A stretch of 64,000 bases of DNA from Actinobacillus lignieresii (GCF_900444945.1 NZ_UFRM01000001.1:754501-818500); one strand, 5' to 3'. Positions 48,919-60,061 are shown, numbered from the stretch's first letter. Notes: generated by a model not told the origin, from the sequence alone. Made by a program: numbers and translations.

Positions 48919-49497
48919 TTAGCAAGCAATCGCTTTCCAAGTCCGTAAGATAGTTTCCTCGAAAAATTCCGTTGATACGGGTTCTTGCTTGACTTGTTCC
49001 AAATAAGCAATATCCGTAGCCACCCCGATACTCATACAATAAAGTAGATCATTAGGAAGCGGTATAATTACACCTTGCTTTTTACCTTCCTCAACAAACT
49101 GATTCCAAATAAATTCGGAATCATTCATTATTCGGCATAAAATACTGTTAAAACCTAGCATCGCTTGGTATTGAGATAAATTTGCCGCAATGATGGGATT
49201 ATCCGTAAGAAAGTGCCTTTTCCTATTCCAAATCTCACGATACTGATCAAAAAAAGAACTGTTCGGATTAAACTGAATATTCAGATAACGATAATATCGT
49301 TCATGTAATTGTTCCGCCAAACAATCCAGTAACTCGTCTTTCGTTTTGAAATAGAGATAAAGCGTGCCTGTTGCGATACCAGCTTCACTTGCGATTTTCC
49401 TCATCGATAAATTTTGCAAACCTTCCTTTGCAATGAGCAACTCCGCCGCCGATAAAATCTGGCGAGCCATATCATTCAGCCTCTCTTTTTTAGACAT
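48919..49497 (-). CDS. TetR/AcrR-family repressor of the efflux operon
   Basis: 192 aa. The N-terminal helix-turn-helix (LSMRKIASEAGIATGTLYLYF then KTKDELLDCL) is typical; the C-terminal helical domain would bind an inducer. It is the first gene of the efflux operon and probably represses it. The ATG at 49497 follows GGGAGATTTT; ATG codons at 49509, 49518 and 49527 are in frame but less well placed. A 7-bp-arm palindrome lies just upstream. Confidence 0.88.
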   Translation of the reverse strand: MSKKERLNDMARQILSAAELLIAKEGLQNLSMRKIASEAGIATGTLYLYFKTKDELLDCLAEQLHERYYRYLNIQFNPNSSFFDQYREIWNRKRHFLTDNPIIAANLSQYQAMLGFNSILCRIMNDSEFIWNQFVEEGKKQGVIIPLPNDLLYCMSIGVATDIAYLEQVKQEPVSTEFFEETILRTWKAIAC

Positions 49498-49518
49498 AAA
49501 ATCTCCCATCCGCCACAT

Positions 49519-49536
49519 AATGAACAAGCGTTCATT
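49519..49536. promoter_or_regulatory. Probable TetR-family operator
   Basis: AATGAACAAGCGTTCATT has perfect 7-bp arms with a 4-bp centre, 22-39 bp upstream of the repressor start and beside TAGAAT on the minus strand. The layout fits autoregulation. Confidence 0.65.
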
Positions 49537-49706
49537 CTATATTTATTCATTTAAATAATCAAAGAAAAAATGCTTCGATATATAGTGACGAATAAACCTT
49601 TTGCATTATAAATTCGCAAATTTATACAAAAATCTTACCGCTTGTTACTCTCACTCCATTAAATTTTATGTTAATATTATTAATATTTTTTTATGAAATT
49701 TTTACT

Positions 49707-49928
49707 ATGGCAACTCAATCAAAATATCAAAGCAAACAATTCGATGCGTTATCCGGCGATTTAATCGCAATCCTTGAAAAACATAAAGCGCCGGTGGATC
49801 TGTCTTTAATGGCGTTAGGAAATATGGTCACGAATATTTTATTAGAAAACGTGCAAACCGAAGCTCAACGTCTTGCGCTTGCCGAAGCATTCTCAAACGC
49901 ACTTAAAAATTCACTTAAAATCAAATAA
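49707..49928 (+). CDS. yejL: YejL / UPF0352 family protein
   Basis: 73 aa (E. coli YejL 75), small helical protein of unknown function. MATQSKYQSKQFDALSGDLI and the block KHKAPVDLSLMALGNMVTNI identify it. It stops 2 bp before lapC, as yejL precedes yejM in E. coli, so the two are coupled. The ATG at 49707 is chosen over one at 49668, which would add a hydrophobic stretch absent from the family. No good ribosome-binding site is visible. Confidence 0.9.
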   Translation: MATQSKYQSKQFDALSGDLIAILEKHKAPVDLSLMALGNMVTNILLENVQTEAQRLALAEAFSNALKNSLKIK

Positions 49929-49930
49929 CA

Positions 49931-51670
49931 ATGCTAAATCGATTACGCCGACTACTACCGTCAAATTCTCTCCAATACCGTGAAGAAACTTCGCAGCGTA
50001 TTACTTGGGGACATTGGTTCGCACTTTTTAATGTGGTGTTGGCGTTATTGATTTCTTCTCGATATGCGTTTAATGCCGACTGGCCTAATACGCTTTCCGG
50101 TAAGCTCTACTTTTTCACCAGTTTATTCGGTCATTTCAGTTTTATTGTTTTTGCCGTTTATCTGTTACTACTCTTTCCTCTCAGTTTCTTAATTAAAAAC
50201 GAACGGACTTTCCGCGGACTTTCCGTGATTTTAGCGACTATCGGACAAACCGTTTTATTGCTGGATACCGAGGTTTTTAAACAATTTTATCTGCACTTAT
50301 CTCCGCTGGTGTGGGACTTGCTGGTAAACCCCGATCAGGGTGAACTGACTCGCCAATGGCAATTACTTTTTGTTCCTATGCCGCTTATTTTATTGGTAGA
50401 AATGCTCTATTCCCGTTGGTGTTGGCAAAAACTTCGCAGTTTTAACCGCCAGACATGGGGAAAATATGTCGCTTATTTTTTCTTTAGTTGCTTTACCGCA
50501 ACCCATTTGGTTTATGCTTGGGCGGATATGACGCTTTATCGTCCGATTACCGCACAAAAAGCCAATTATCCGCTTTCTCATCCGATGACGGCTCGAACTT
50601 TCTTACAAAAACACGGTTTGATTGATCAAGTGGAATTACAACAAGAAATCGAAGAAAGCGGTCGTTTGGACAGTTTTTATTTAAATTATCCGAAACATAC
50701 CTTAATTTTCGCTCAGAAACCGACGACTAATCTCTTATTCATTAATTTGTCCGGTTTGAATAACGATGCGATTACCGCCGAATATATGCCGACGCTAACC
50801 GAGATCAGCCGAAAATCTCATCGCTTTATGCAACATTATTCGAGCGGAGATTCTGCCTCCGCCGGCGTATTAGGTTTATTTTATAGTTTAAGCGGCAAAT
50901 ATCTGGATGCGGTATTAGGTAATAAAGAAACGTCGCCGTTGTTGCTTGCTTTCAGACAATCCGGTTATCAATTGGGACTATTTTCTCACAACGGATTTGC
51001 CGATCCGATTTACCATCAAGGCGTTTTTGCGGGAATTTTATTACCCGAATCTCAGAATAATTTAGATGCTATTGCACAATGGAAACAATGGGTTACTCAA
51101 CGTTCATTAAACGAGCCGTTTTTTAGTTATTTAGATTTAGCGATGCCTAGTGCAAACGATTATGTTCAACAAACGAAATTACTTGATTGGCAACTCAATG
51201 AAATTTGGACTCAGCTGGAAACCCATGCCTTGCTAGCCAATACGTTAGTGATTCTTACGGCGGATCAAGCGCTTCCGTCCGATAAACAAAGTGAAAATAG
51301 TTTTGCCAAACAACATATCCAAGTACCGATGATGATGTATTGGCAGGGCGAAGGCAAACAGTATGATTTTCTGTCAAGCCACGTAGATATATTGCCTACG
51401 TTACTCAATCAATTCTTTAAAATCAAAAACCCTCTTAGCGATTATGCACAAGGGATTGATTTAACGACGCAAAATAAACGTTTATGGCTATTGGCATCAA
51501 ATCATAAATGGGATGTAGCTATTATGCCGGACGGCGAGCAATATCACATTGATAAACGAGGACACTTTGAGAATTTTAATGCGCAAGGTGAAAAAGTAAA
51601 AAGTGAACGTCCGCCGCTTGCACTCTTCTTACATATGATCCAACAAAGTAATCAATTTGTTGAGAAATAA
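49931..51670 (+). CDS. lapC: LapC / PbgA (YejM), LPS-biosynthesis regulator
   Basis: 579 aa (E. coli YejM 586). Five membrane helices (about residues 24-200, containing GHWFALFNVVLALLISSRYAF in part) are followed by a periplasmic sulfatase-fold domain. In E. coli the protein senses LPS and restrains LapB-FtsH proteolysis of LpxC. The conserved linker WADMTLYRPITAQKANYPLS and PMTARTFLQKHGL are present. The sulfatase nucleophile is not evident (HYSSGDSASAGVLGLFYSL), in line with the non-enzymatic family. ftsH, its indirect partner, is also in this window. Confidence 0.92.
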   Translation: MLNRLRRLLPSNSLQYREETSQRITWGHWFALFNVVLALLISSRYAFNADWPNTLSGKLYFFTSLFGHFSFIVFAVYLLLLFPLSFLIKNERTFRGLSVILATIGQTVLLLDTEVFKQFYLHLSPLVWDLLVNPDQGELTRQWQLLFVPMPLILLVEMLYSRWCWQKLRSFNRQTWGKYVAYFFFSCFTATHLVYAWADMTLYRPITAQKANYPLSHPMTARTFLQKHGLIDQVELQQEIEESGRLDSFYLNYPKHTLIFAQKPTTNLLFINLSGLNNDAITAEYMPTLTEISRKSHRFMQHYSSGDSASAGVLGLFYSLSGKYLDAVLGNKETSPLLLAFRQSGYQLGLFSHNGFADPIYHQGVFAGILLPESQNNLDAIAQWKQWVTQRSLNEPFFSYLDLAMPSANDYVQQTKLLDWQLNEIWTQLETHALLANTLVILTADQALPSDKQSENSFAKQHIQVPMMMYWQGEGKQYDFLSSHVDILPTLLNQFFKIKNPLSDYAQGIDLTTQNKRLWLLASNHKWDVAIMPDGEQYHIDKRGHFENFNAQGEKVKSERPPLALFLHMIQQSNQFVEK

Positions 51671-51679
51671 GCGGTAACT

Positions 51680-51710
51680 GAAAATGGGATAACAAGCCCA
51701 TTTTCTTTTA
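51680..51710 (+). terminator. Terminator of yejL-lapC
   Basis: GAAAATGGG (51680-51688) pairs perfectly with CCCATTTTC (51697-51705), followed by TTTTATT. Confidence 0.88.
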
Positions 51711-51721
51711 TTGTGCCTAAG

Positions 51722-52897
51722 CTATTTTATTACACGATAACGTAAAGAAATAAATACAAACCATAAAATAGCAAAACCTGCCAATCCGCCGCCAATCCAT
51801 CCGATATAAGGCAAACCGATATGCTGAATCACTTGGCTACCGATTAATGCGCCGCCACCGATACCGACATTATAAATCCCCGAATAAATTGCCGTTGCCA
51901 CATCAGTCGCATCCGGTGCGAGATCCAATACTTGCATTTGCAATGCGATACTCATTGCGGTAATACCAATTCCCCAAATAAACACTATGCCGAACATCGC
52001 CGCAATATGATTACTAAATGGTAATAGACACATCTGCATTAGCATAATTAATGCCATATTGCTGATAATAAATTTCTTCGGTGCTTTCGGATATAAACGC
52101 CCGAATAAGAAACTTGCCGCCACACCGGCCAAGCCGAACACTAATAAAATTGCCGTGCCGGTTTTTTCACTCATTTGGCTGATCTTCACCATAAACGGCT
52201 CAATATAACTATAGCCGGTAAAATGTCCGGAAATAACAACCGCTGTCAATAAGTAGATACCAACTAGCATCGGACGCTTAATTAAAATCGGCAAGCTGGC
52301 TAACGATCCCGAATTTTTGCTTGGTAAATGCGGTAGTAACTTCCACATAATCAACATAATACCAAGTGCAATAATGCCAATTAGAGCAAAGGTTTCACGC
52401 CAACCGAACGCTTGTCCGATCATTCGCCCTAACGGTAAACCGAGAATCATCGCTAATGAACTGCCTAAGGCTAATAGTCCTAACGCTTGCTGTTTTTTAT
52501 CTTTCGGTGCAACACGAATGACCAGTGAAGCGGTAATTGACCAGAAAATAGCATGGGTCAAAGCAATCCCCATTCGGGAAATCAACAACATGGTAAAGCT
52601 GGTGGCAAAATATGAGACGATATGTCCCACAATAAATATCGCAAACAACACTAACAATAAACGCTTTCGTTCTACTTTTGCCGTCAGTAACATAAAAGGT
52701 AATGCCGCTAAAAAAACCACCCACGCATAAGCGGTAATCATTAATCCTGTCGTTGCCGTTTCCATCTCAAAGCTAACCGCAATATCCGATAACAGTGCTA
52801 CGGGGATAAACTCCGTGGTATTAAAAATAAATGCGGACAGTGAAAACACAAACACTCGCAAAAACGAAAGTTTGCGATGTTCTTTTCTGGTAATCAT
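51722..52897 (-). CDS. sotB: MFS sugar-efflux transporter, SotB-like
   Basis: 391-aa major-facilitator protein with 12 predicted helices. It follows E. coli SotB (YdeA) closely: AAFIFNTTEFIPVALLSDI type start, TAYAWVVFLAALPFML, HAIFWSITASLVIRVAP, GLPLGRMIGQAFGWR and LAPDATDVATAIYSG. SotB exports arabinose and related sugars or IPTG; the substrate here is inferred from similarity only. Single gene, convergent with lapC and downstream of nothing on its strand. Confidence 0.85.
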   Translation of the reverse strand: MITRKEHRKLSFLRVFVFSLSAFIFNTTEFIPVALLSDIAVSFEMETATTGLMITAYAWVVFLAALPFMLLTAKVERKRLLLVLFAIFIVGHIVSYFATSFTMLLISRMGIALTHAIFWSITASLVIRVAPKDKKQQALGLLALGSSLAMILGLPLGRMIGQAFGWRETFALIGIIALGIMLIMWKLLPHLPSKNSGSLASLPILIKRPMLVGIYLLTAVVISGHFTGYSYIEPFMVKISQMSEKTGTAILLVFGLAGVAASFLFGRLYPKAPKKFIISNMALIMLMQMCLLPFSNHIAAMFGIVFIWGIGITAMSIALQMQVLDLAPDATDVATAIYSGIYNVGIGGGALIGSQVIQHIGLPYIGWIGGGLAGFAILWFVFISLRYRVIK

Positions 52898-52912
52898 TTT
52901 ATTCTTCCTAAA

Positions 52913-52960
52913 AAATTAAGCGGTCAGATTTTGCAATTTTTTTGCAATTTCTGACCGCTT
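52913..52960 (-). terminator. Terminator of mukFEB, uptake-signal type
   Basis: AAGCGGTCAG (52918-52927) pairs with CTGACCGCTT (52951-52960), plus inner TTTGCAA arms and a T run on the minus strand. Confidence 0.8.
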
Positions 52961-52973
52961 GTAAGTTCACGCT

Positions 52974-55900
52974 TTATTGTTGCCCAAACCCTTTCAATCC
53001 GACCACGTGTACATACTCTTGGTTATTGGTAATTTTACGCACCAATTTATAAGTCGTACCACGTTCCGGGCTGATATTTTCCGGTGCGGCAATCAATAAC
53101 TGCATATCTAAACGCTCGCACAATTCAAACAAGGTATTGATTGAAGTTGCATCCAAACGTGCCGCTTCATCAAGGAATAATAAGCGGCTCGGTAAAATAT
53201 CTTTCGCGCGCATACGGCGAGATTCCTCTTCCCAGCTTTGTACCACCATTAACAGGATGGACATACCGGTACCGATCGCCTCACCGGTTGAAAGCGAACT
53301 ACTTTCCGCACGCATCCAACCGTCTGCACCACGGAAAGTTTCCACTTCAAGATCTAAATAGTTACGGTAATCCAATAACTCTTCACCGATCGTTTGTGGC
53401 GTACGTTGTCCCATATCGATATGCGGATTCACACGTTTATACAACATTGCCAACGCTTCCGAGAAGCTGAGTTTTTGGCTGTCGAATAAGTCTTTATGCT
53501 CTTCTCTGCCATTGCTCAATGCGTTAAGTAAGATTGCGTGCGTATCACGAATATTCACCACCAAACGCACCCCTTTCACCTGACCGAAGGCAATATTTTG
53601 TAGCCCTTGGTTAAGCTGTAAGATACGGTTTTGCTCACGTTGAATCGTTTTACGCAAGATATTTGCCACCGATTCCGCACTAATTGCTAATTTTTTCTCA
53701 CGGCTGGTTAATTCGTTGGTTAAACGAGATAACTCGATTTCCATTTGTTCAATCGCATCAATCGGATCATCGGTTTTAATAATATCCTGACGAATACGCT
53801 CGCGTAAGTGTTGATAAACCGCAATAAAGAACGCCACTTTATTTTCCGGCTTACGGCTGTCTTCCGAAGCACGTAAGCTATCTCGGAGATATTCGTTATC
53901 CGCCACTGCAGTACGTAAAGCACCTAACGCCTTATCGGAAATCGAACGTAATTCTTCCGCCGATTGATAAGCTAACTCACGGCGATTCAGACGTTTTTCC
54001 ACATCGCTGTTACGTGAAAGTTTAAGCACTAAACACCAGCTGACTTTCGCTTGTACTACTAACTCACGTTGTGTGTGGTAATCACGTTCCGCTTTGCGTA
54101 GCGTACGGGTTAAATTATCAATTTCCGCTTCAATCGTACCTAATTGTTTATCTAAATAACCTTTGCGTGAACGCTGTTGGCTTAAACGTTGTTGTAATTC
54201 GTCACGGCGTGATCTTGCTCGTTCTTCCGCACCGATATCACCACGTACGCCTAAGTCATCGATTTCACGAATCAATTCTTGCAACATCTGTGTTTTCGCA
54301 TCACACGAACTGCGTAAACCGGTTAAAACTTGGTTGTATTGAGTAAATTGCGCTTGTGCTTGACGTAATTGATCACGAGCTTGCTCACGTTCACGCTGTG
54401 CATTTTCTAAACGTGTACGTAATTGTTCGGTTAATGCAGAACCTTCCGAACCAATCGCTTCTTCGTAACTGAAATGCACACGACGTTGAATTACATCAGA
54501 CAGCGCAAAAACTTTTTGTTGTACTTGTTTTTGTTCCGCTTTAGCTTGTTGGTAATCTTGCTCCAGCTGTTCGAACTTCGCCGGATCGCTCTTCAAGCTC
54601 GCAGCAATCGGTTCTAATTGAGTTAAATAATTACCGAATTGGCGAACGAACTGTTCATCTTCTTCCGCTTCATCTAATTGCGCACGGCATTCTTCCGCAC
54701 GATCCGCTAAGGTTTCGTCTTCTAACAAGCTAACAAGCGGTAGAATTTTATTCAACATTTGCAAGTTTGCTTTTGCCGAATCTAATTGGGTGCGTAATTG
54801 CTGTTCGTTGCCTGCCGCTTGGTTAAGTTCACGTTCGATTTCAGTACGTTCCGCCGCAATTTCTTGCATTTTCTCTTCCGGATTCGGCTGGAAGGCTAAA
54901 CTTAAATGCGTACCGACAAATTGGCTTAAATGCTGATGTAAACGCTGACATTTTTGTACGTCAAACGCACGTTCCGCGTGTTGTTCGCTCACTTCATCAC
55001 GTTCCGCTTTTAACGTTTCTAGATGTTTCTCACGTGCTGCACGTCCGAATAACGGCACTTCCGGGAACTTAGAATAACGCCATTGACGATCAGATACTTT
55101 GACCACCACACCTTCGGCTAATTCTTCTGCGGTAAATACCGCATCGTCAAATGCTGACGGGTCACCTTCGATCAAATAAAGATCGGTCGGACAATCGTCT
55201 AATTTTTCTAATTGTGCTTTAACGCTTTCTAAATCACGCACCACGATAGCGTGACGAGCTTCACCGTAAAGTGCTGAGAAATATGGTGCATCATCAATCG
55301 AGACATCATCATATAATTCAGAAAGCAACACGCCGCCAAAACGTTCCGCCAATTGATTTAAGCGGACATCATCCGAACCGTCCGGCTGACTTAAACGAGT
55401 AATCTGTGCGTCTAATGCTGCCTCTCGGCGAGCCAATTCATCACGAGCTAGAGTTGCTTCACGCTCTTTAGTCAGCATATTCTGCATAAACTGCATTACA
55501 GACTGGCTGGCTTCAAATTTTTCACCGCATTGCTCTTCTAAACGCGCTAATGCGGATTGTGCCGTATGCCATGCCGGTGCGGTTTTCGCCAATTGGTTAT
55601 ATTGCTGATTAAGCTGTTCACGTTGCTGACGTTGAGTCGAACGCACTTCAACAAATTCCGCTAATTCCGCTTCCACATCTTCAAGGCGAGCCTGTTGCTG
55701 TTCGAAGTAGCCTTCTAATTCTTCCGCTGTTTCAAATTGAGTTTGTGCTTTTTGATTAAATTCGGCTAATAAGCGTTCCGCATTTTGTTGTTGATGTAAA
55801 CGTTGTTCTAAATCTGCAAGTTTCTGGCGTAAAGCGACCGCTTGTGTTGCCTGCATTTTTTGATCAGTAAACGCTGTTAGCAAACTTCTCGCTTCATCCC

Positions 55901-57464
55901 ACGCCTCAGAGCGGTCAATTTCACCGGAAATTTTGCAAACCAATTCATAAGCTTTTTCGAACTGCGTTTTCGCCATATCTGAAACGGATAAACGTTGTTC
56001 CAGTTCGAAGACTTGATCGGTTAAATCGTCCGCCTGTGCGGCAAACTCCGCATGATAATCTTCTACATTATGGAGATCTAAATGCGGTAAGCCACAAAGT
56101 TGTTTCGCTTTTTCTAATGCAGCAATCGCCTGTTGGTATTGCAACGCACGTGTTTGCTGAGCATCTAACGCTTGCTGATAATCCGCCATTTGTGAGCGTA
56201 ACTCTTCCACTTGTTCATCGGCATCATCCGCTCTTACTTGCGCAGTTTCCACTTGCTCGGAAACTTCTTCTAACGCAATTTGTTGCTCTTCCAGCTTTTC
56301 ATTGAGTTCCGCAACTTCATCTTGATAACGTTCGATTTTTTCTTGGTGACGAAGCGCATTCATCACTAAATTTAAGTGATCGTTCGCCGAATTGTATTCC
56401 GCTTCTAAGCCACTTTCGTTTTCTGAAATATCCGCTACTTCACGGCTAAATTCGATTAAACGTTGCTGTTCTAACTCAAGTTTAGATTTCGATTCATACC
56501 ACGCTCGGCGTTGCTCTAGAGCAATTTGTACGTTACCACGGCGCTCATTTGCATTGCGCATATAATCAGCCGACACGTAGTTAGTTGATTCGGTGATCAG
56601 GTGTTTAAACATATCACGATCAGATTGCGTGACCTTAATCGCTTCTAACGTCATACGGTTTTCACGTAATGCCGATTCCATATCTTGGAATGCTTGGCGA
56701 ACGCCGGTGTTTTCCGGTAATAAATAATCACGCAATGATTTGGTAATTACGCTCGAAATACCACCGTAAAGCGACGCTTCGATTAATTTATAAAATTTAC
56801 TGCGATCCGCCGAAGAACGTAAACGTTTAGGAATCACGCCTAAATCGAACATAAAACTATGGTAATCGGTAATCGAGTGATATTGTTTAAATACCACTTC
56901 CGAATTATCAAATTTATCTTTTAGATCCGCTAACGGTAATACACGTGCTTTTTCGCCGACTTGTTCGGTTAAGACGCTGATAATTGAATCGCCCATCGGC
57001 ACGTTTTGTAACGAGAACGAGCGAATATCCACTTTTTTGTCACGCCCTGCCACTTGTTGTAAACGTACACCGGTAATCACACGCTGTCCACGAGAGTTCA
57101 ACGACTCTAACACCGCATAACACACACCGGCTTTTAATTTACCGTATAAACCTTTATCACGAGAGCTGGAAGTGGAACCGGCTTCCGTGGTATTACGGAA
57201 GTTTAAAAGAGTTAGATCGGGGATCAAAGCGGTCACAAAACCCGCCATTGTGGTGGATTTACCCGCACCGTTACCGCCCGAAAGCGTGGTAACCAGCTCG
57301 TCTAAATCGAAGGTACGTGCAAAAAAACCGTTCCAGTTAATTAACGTAAGCGAACGGAATTTACCACGGCTCACTGTATGTTGAGGATTGGCAAGCGGTG
57401 CGATTGGTGCAGAATTTTGCAACGCAGTGGTTTGATCTTCAAATAATTCGTTTGTATCTGTCAT
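52974..57464 (-). CDS. mukB: Chromosome partition protein MukB
   Basis: 1496 aa (E. coli 1486), the SMC-like ATPase of the MukBEF condensin. Walker A is GGNGAGKS (63-70). Long coiled coils (about 290-650 and 850-1110) flank the hinge near 680-800. The C-terminal head has the signature [16 protein letters not shown] and Walker [12 protein letters not shown]. Interaction with the ParC subunit of topoisomerase IV is known in E. coli; parC lies a few kb away. Last gene of mukF-mukE-mukB, 20 bp after mukE. Confidence 0.97.
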   Translation of the reverse strand: MTDTNELFEDQTTALQNSAPIAPLANPQHTVSRGKFRSLTLINWNGFFARTFDLDELVTTLSGGNGAGKSTTMAGFVTALIPDLTLLNFRNTTEAGSTSSSRDKGLYGKLKAGVCYAVLESLNSRGQRVITGVRLQQVAGRDKKVDIRSFSLQNVPMGDSIISVLTEQVGEKARVLPLADLKDKFDNSEVVFKQYHSITDYHSFMFDLGVIPKRLRSSADRSKFYKLIEASLYGGISSVITKSLRDYLLPENTGVRQAFQDMESALRENRMTLEAIKVTQSDRDMFKHLITESTNYVSADYMRNANERRGNVQIALEQRRAWYESKSKLELEQQRLIEFSREVADISENESGLEAEYNSANDHLNLVMNALRHQEKIERYQDEVAELNEKLEEQQIALEEVSEQVETAQVRADDADEQVEELRSQMADYQQALDAQQTRALQYQQAIAALEKAKQLCGLPHLDLHNVEDYHAEFAAQADDLTDQVFELEQRLSVSDMAKTQFEKAYELVCKISGEIDRSEAWDEARSLLTAFTDQKMQATQAVALRQKLADLEQRLHQQQNAERLLAEFNQKAQTQFETAEELEGYFEQQQARLEDVEAELAEFVEVRSTQRQQREQLNQQYNQLAKTAPAWHTAQSALARLEEQCGEKFEASQSVMQFMQNMLTKEREATLARDELARREAALDAQITRLSQPDGSDDVRLNQLAERFGGVLLSELYDDVSIDDAPYFSALYGEARHAIVVRDLESVKAQLEKLDDCPTDLYLIEGDPSAFDDAVFTAEELAEGVVVKVSDRQWRYSKFPEVPLFGRAAREKHLETLKAERDEVSEQHAERAFDVQKCQRLHQHLSQFVGTHLSLAFQPNPEEKMQEIAAERTEIERELNQAAGNEQQLRTQLDSAKANLQMLNKILPLVSLLEDETLADRAEECRAQLDEAEEDEQFVRQFGNYLTQLEPIAASLKSDPAKFEQLEQDYQQAKAEQKQVQQKVFALSDVIQRRVHFSYEEAIGSEGSALTEQLRTRLENAQREREQARDQLRQAQAQFTQYNQVLTGLRSSCDAKTQMLQELIREIDDLGVRGDIGAEERARSRRDELQQRLSQQRSRKGYLDKQLGTIEAEIDNLTRTLRKAERDYHTQRELVVQAKVSWCLVLKLSRNSDVEKRLNRRELAYQSAEELRSISDKALGALRTAVADNEYLRDSLRASEDSRKPENKVAFFIAVYQHLRERIRQDIIKTDDPIDAIEQMEIELSRLTNELTSREKKLAISAESVANILRKTIQREQNRILQLNQGLQNIAFGQVKGVRLVVNIRDTHAILLNALSNGREEHKDLFDSQKLSFSEALAMLYKRVNPHIDMGQRTPQTIGEELLDYRNYLDLEVETFRGADGWMRAESSSLSTGEAIGTGMSILLMVVQSWEEESRRMRAKDILPSRLLFLDEAARLDATSINTLFELCERLDMQLLIAAPENISPERGTTYKLVRKITNNQEYVHVVGLKGFGQQ

Positions 57465-57484
57465 TTGCTTTATCTCGTTAGCCG

Positions 57485-58198
57485 TTATTCTGTTTCATCT
57501 TCTAGTTCGTCAGTTGCAGAATTTTCTGCAAATTCGACCGCTTGTTCCGCCAAAATTGCCGGTGTTGTCGCTTCACCGTCACGAATTAAGCGTAATTGCG
57601 CTTCTCGCGGATCATCGCCTACTCGGACATCCGCTCCGAAGCGGAACACGGATTCCGAGATCACAAATTTCTTGCTGTTTTGATCACCAATACGGACAAT
57701 GATACCGATACGTGCTAAACGGCGTAACGCACCTCCGACTTTCTCGGCTAATTTTGCTTTATCTAAGTCAGAACCGGTCGAACGTGGATTCACTGCCTTA
57801 AGTAATTTGCTTTCATCAGCGAGATTCATTAGCTCTTCATACACATCATCTTGGCTGAAAATGCCTTGTTGCGCTAAACGCTCGGGGCTAAGGTAAAGAT
57901 AGCAAAGCACTTTACCCACTAACATTTCCATTTCCGACATTGCCGAACGGGCGATCAAGGTTGATGCTTTCGGGCGTAGGTAAAAAAAGCCTTCCGGCGC
58001 ACGAATTAATTCCACGTGATAACGGCGGTAAAAACTTTCTAACTCGGCTTGGAAGTCCATTAAGAATGCGTGTTCGTCCAGCTGTTCCGTATTAATATGG
58101 CGACCGGCACGAAGTTGGCTGTCTAGCTCTGGGAAAATCGGATTAGCAATTGCCACTGCTAATTTTGGAGAAATAACGTCTTGAATTTGCTCTGTCAT
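57485..58198 (-). CDS. mukE: Chromosome partition protein MukE
   Basis: 237 aa (E. coli 234). A tandem winged-helix protein that dimerises and binds MukF in the condensin complex. Conserved blocks include [24 protein letters not shown] (in part), the [21 protein letters not shown] strand pair (in part) and an acidic C-terminal tail. The last 30 residues are very acidic and probably disordered. Confidence 0.95.
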   Translation of the reverse strand: MTEQIQDVISPKLAVAIANPIFPELDSQLRAGRHINTEQLDEHAFLMDFQAELESFYRRYHVELIRAPEGFFYLRPKASTLIARSAMSEMEMLVGKVLCYLYLSPERLAQQGIFSQDDVYEELMNLADESKLLKAVNPRSTGSDLDKAKLAEKVGGALRRLARIGIIVRIGDQNSKKFVISESVFRFGADVRVGDDPREAQLRLIRDGEATTPAILAEQAVEFAENSATDELEDETE

Positions 58199-58207
58199 AT
58201 TTTACTC

Positions 58208-58279
58208 TCGTAGGGCAGGCATTCCTGCCTACCATTAAACTTTCTGTTTTTCCAATGGTGGGCAAAATGCCCACCCTAC
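58208..58279. repeat. Palindromic REP-like element between mukF and mukE
   Basis: Two hairpins face each other. 58208-58230 is GTAGGGCAGGCATTCCTGCC plus TAC, and 58257-58279 holds GGTGGGC and GCCCACC followed by CTAC. Read from each outer end inwards they are near copies (GTAGGG, then GGCA or GGGCA, a short loop, TGCC, ACCATT), so the whole is a roughly 72-bp imperfect inverted repeat. The outer end touches the mukF stop codon. Similar GTAGGGTGGGC repeats are widespread in proteobacteria (from memory). Confidence 0.7.
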
Positions 58280-59610
58280 TATTTGTTATATTGGTCGATT
58301 ACGTTCGCCTGAACTTCCGCACCCTTATCATTAATTGCTTGCCATTCAGGATAAACCGCTTGGCTATCAAGGCTTGCCATACCGAGTTTTACCGCTTGAT
58401 CCACAATAATTCGTGCCACATCAAAATGGCGAGATTGCGGATAAAGCGCAAGTTGCTCTCGTAATACCGCACCGAGATCGATTGGTTTACCTTCCGCTCT
58501 AAACGGCGCTAAATGCGCTTGCATTACGCTGATAATTTGTTCTTGAACATCCGAAAGCGATTCATATTCCAACTCACTCGGTAATTCACCGACCGCTTCC
58601 GCCTCATTCAGCATCGTTTCATCGTCACGCAGATCTAATAGCGATTCCGCTTTGGCAGTATAAAGTAACCAAGGCGCATTGAAATAATCTTGAATAGATT
58701 GGCGTAAACGCTGACCGAACACACGGTTTTTATCCATATCAATCGCCGTACGGATAAATTTATGTACGTGACGGTCATAACCGATCCACAGGTCAATCGC
58801 TTGTTGCCCCCAGCTAATGATGCGGTCTAATTTGTTTTGCAGATTGACAATCAATTGATCAACAAAATCCAAATCATCTCGCCCGATCAAGCAGCTTTGA
58901 ATACGCAGTAATTGTGCCTGTAACTTGTCACCTGCCGCATTAAGCGTATCTTGTAACTCACGTAAATTACCCGAGGTTTCGTCCAGTAATTGTTCACAAC
59001 TAAGAATCGCTTCATGCCAATTTTGACTTAACAGTTCGGCAATTCGCTCACGAATTTGGTGTTGATTTTCATCCATCATACGTTGGGAAAGATCGATACT
59101 GTCGAAAATTTCCGCGACCGAATATTTAAGCGGTGCAAACACGTTATTACGCCAAAAACGCTCGTCACCGCCCTCTTCCGCCGCCGATGAAGCACGCTGA
59201 ATCTCGTCCGCTACAATCGAAAGCTGAATGGATAAACGTAAAGTCGAAAACTCTCGCTGACGCACATAATAATCCGCCACACCGACACCTAACGGAGTGA
59301 TACGATAAATGGCTAGACCTTCGGTAAATTCGCTGGAGAAACGGTTAAGAAAACGCTGTTTAACTAAATCGTTAATCGCATTATTGGCACGTTGTGTAAG
59401 GGTGACTTCCGATTGGTCGAACGCTTCAGAAACATAACGGAAAAGATCAACAAGATCGCTTTCTAAAAGCTCTCCGTCCGTTTGTTCGTTATTGTAAATG
59501 GAAATCGCCAAGAGAAAGGCAAGGCGATCAGAAGAAAGCGAAAGAGAGAATTCTCGTTCTTTCGTCCAGTTGATCAGTTCAGGGATTGTCTGTGCCAATT
59601 CGTTTTGCAT
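58279..59610 (-). CDS. mukF: Chromosome partition protein MukF
   Basis: 443 aa (E. coli 440), the kleisin of MukBEF. An N-terminal winged-helix dimerisation domain (about 1-110) is followed by a helical bundle ([17 protein letters not shown] region) and a C-terminal winged helix that binds the MukB head ([20 protein letters not shown] in part). First gene of the operon; its TAG stop lies at the edge of the palindromic repeat. Confidence 0.96.
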   Translation of the reverse strand: MQNELAQTIPELINWTKEREFSLSLSSDRLAFLLAISIYNNEQTDGELLESDLVDLFRYVSEAFDQSEVTLTQRANNAINDLVKQRFLNRFSSEFTEGLAIYRITPLGVGVADYYVRQREFSTLRLSIQLSIVADEIQRASSAAEEGGDERFWRNNVFAPLKYSVAEIFDSIDLSQRMMDENQHQIRERIAELLSQNWHEAILSCEQLLDETSGNLRELQDTLNAAGDKLQAQLLRIQSCLIGRDDLDFVDQLIVNLQNKLDRIISWGQQAIDLWIGYDRHVHKFIRTAIDMDKNRVFGQRLRQSIQDYFNAPWLLYTAKAESLLDLRDDETMLNEAEAVGELPSELEYESLSDVQEQIISVMQAHLAPFRAEGKPIDLGAVLREQLALYPQSRHFDVARIIVDQAVKLGMASLDSQAVYPEWQAINDKGAEVQANVIDQYNK

Positions 59611-59680
59611 ACAGCTTTATCGTTGTTGATGAAAAATGGCGTTTATTGTACAGGAATGTGAATCAAATAGGAATGAAATC

Positions 59681-59731
59681 AAAAAAAGAAGCGGTCAAAT
59701 TTCGCAAAGTTTTTACGAAATTTGACCGCTT
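59681..59731 (-). terminator. Terminator of the membrane microprotein operon, uptake-signal type
   Basis: AAGCGGTCAAATTTCG (59689-59704) pairs with CGAAATTTGACCGCTT (59716-59731); seven T follow on the minus strand. Confidence 0.85.
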
Positions 59732-59753
59732 GTATCATTAATAAAATTTATAA

Positions 59754-59837
59754 CTAATGCTTAGTGACATAATTAGCAAAAATAACAAAAGCTAATCCGA
59801 CTAATGCAAATACAGCTAACCCAAGAGTAAATTCCAT
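59754..59837 (-). CDS. 27-residue membrane microprotein
   Basis: The frame encodes MEFTLGLAVFALVGLAFVIF followed by ANYVTKH and stop. Residues 3-22 form one hydrophobic helix, with a basic cytoplasm- or periplasm-facing tail. Its ATG overlaps the stop of the 74-aa gene by one base (TAATG), so translation is probably coupled. AGAGAGGTAAC precedes the start. I know no family; the coupling, helix and following terminator argue that it is real. Confidence 0.55.
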   Translation of the reverse strand: MEFTLGLAVFALVGLAFVIFANYVTKH

Positions 59838-60061
59838 TAGTTACCTCTCTCTGATTTCAGTCTAAATATACGTCCAACAACTAAGAATAAGTATATAGAT
59901 AAACCTAATAAAAACAAATTAATTAGTTTCCAATATACAATATCCTTACCATATAAAATAACAGGACAAGCTAAAATAGCAACTTTGGCAATATCATCAG
60001 AAACTTTTGCCCAAGATTCAAATGATGCTTTTTCAATAGGTTTATGCAATAAGTTATACAT
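59837..60061 (-). CDS. 74-residue two-helix membrane protein of unknown function
   Basis: MYNLLHKPIEKASFESWAKV is an amphipathic N-terminus. It is followed by two hydrophobic segments, about residues 25-38 (VAILACPVILYG) and 46-67 (LINLFLLGLSIYLFLVVGRIF), and a basic tail ending RGN. AAAAGGAGTTCAT before the ATG is a strong ribosome-binding site, and TAGAAT about 30 bp further up is a possible -10. It forms a two-gene unit with the 27-residue frame. It resembles small membrane-toxin or stress-response microproteins in form only; no function is assigned. Confidence 0.7.
   Translation of the reverse strand: MYNLLHKPIEKASFESWAKVSDDIAKVAILACPVILYGKDIVYWKLINLFLLGLSIYLFLVVGRIFRLKSERGN

Noticed and set aside
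48887..49039. Longer adaptor protein from the upstream start at 49039
   Set aside because: The added 51 residues overlap the TetR gene in another frame and lack adaptor similarity; the ATG at 48886 has a good ribosome-binding site.
59611..59753. Further small gene between mukF and the microprotein operon
   Set aside because: The stretch is filled by the mukF upstream region and a terminator hairpin; no frame of useful length has a ribosome-binding site.
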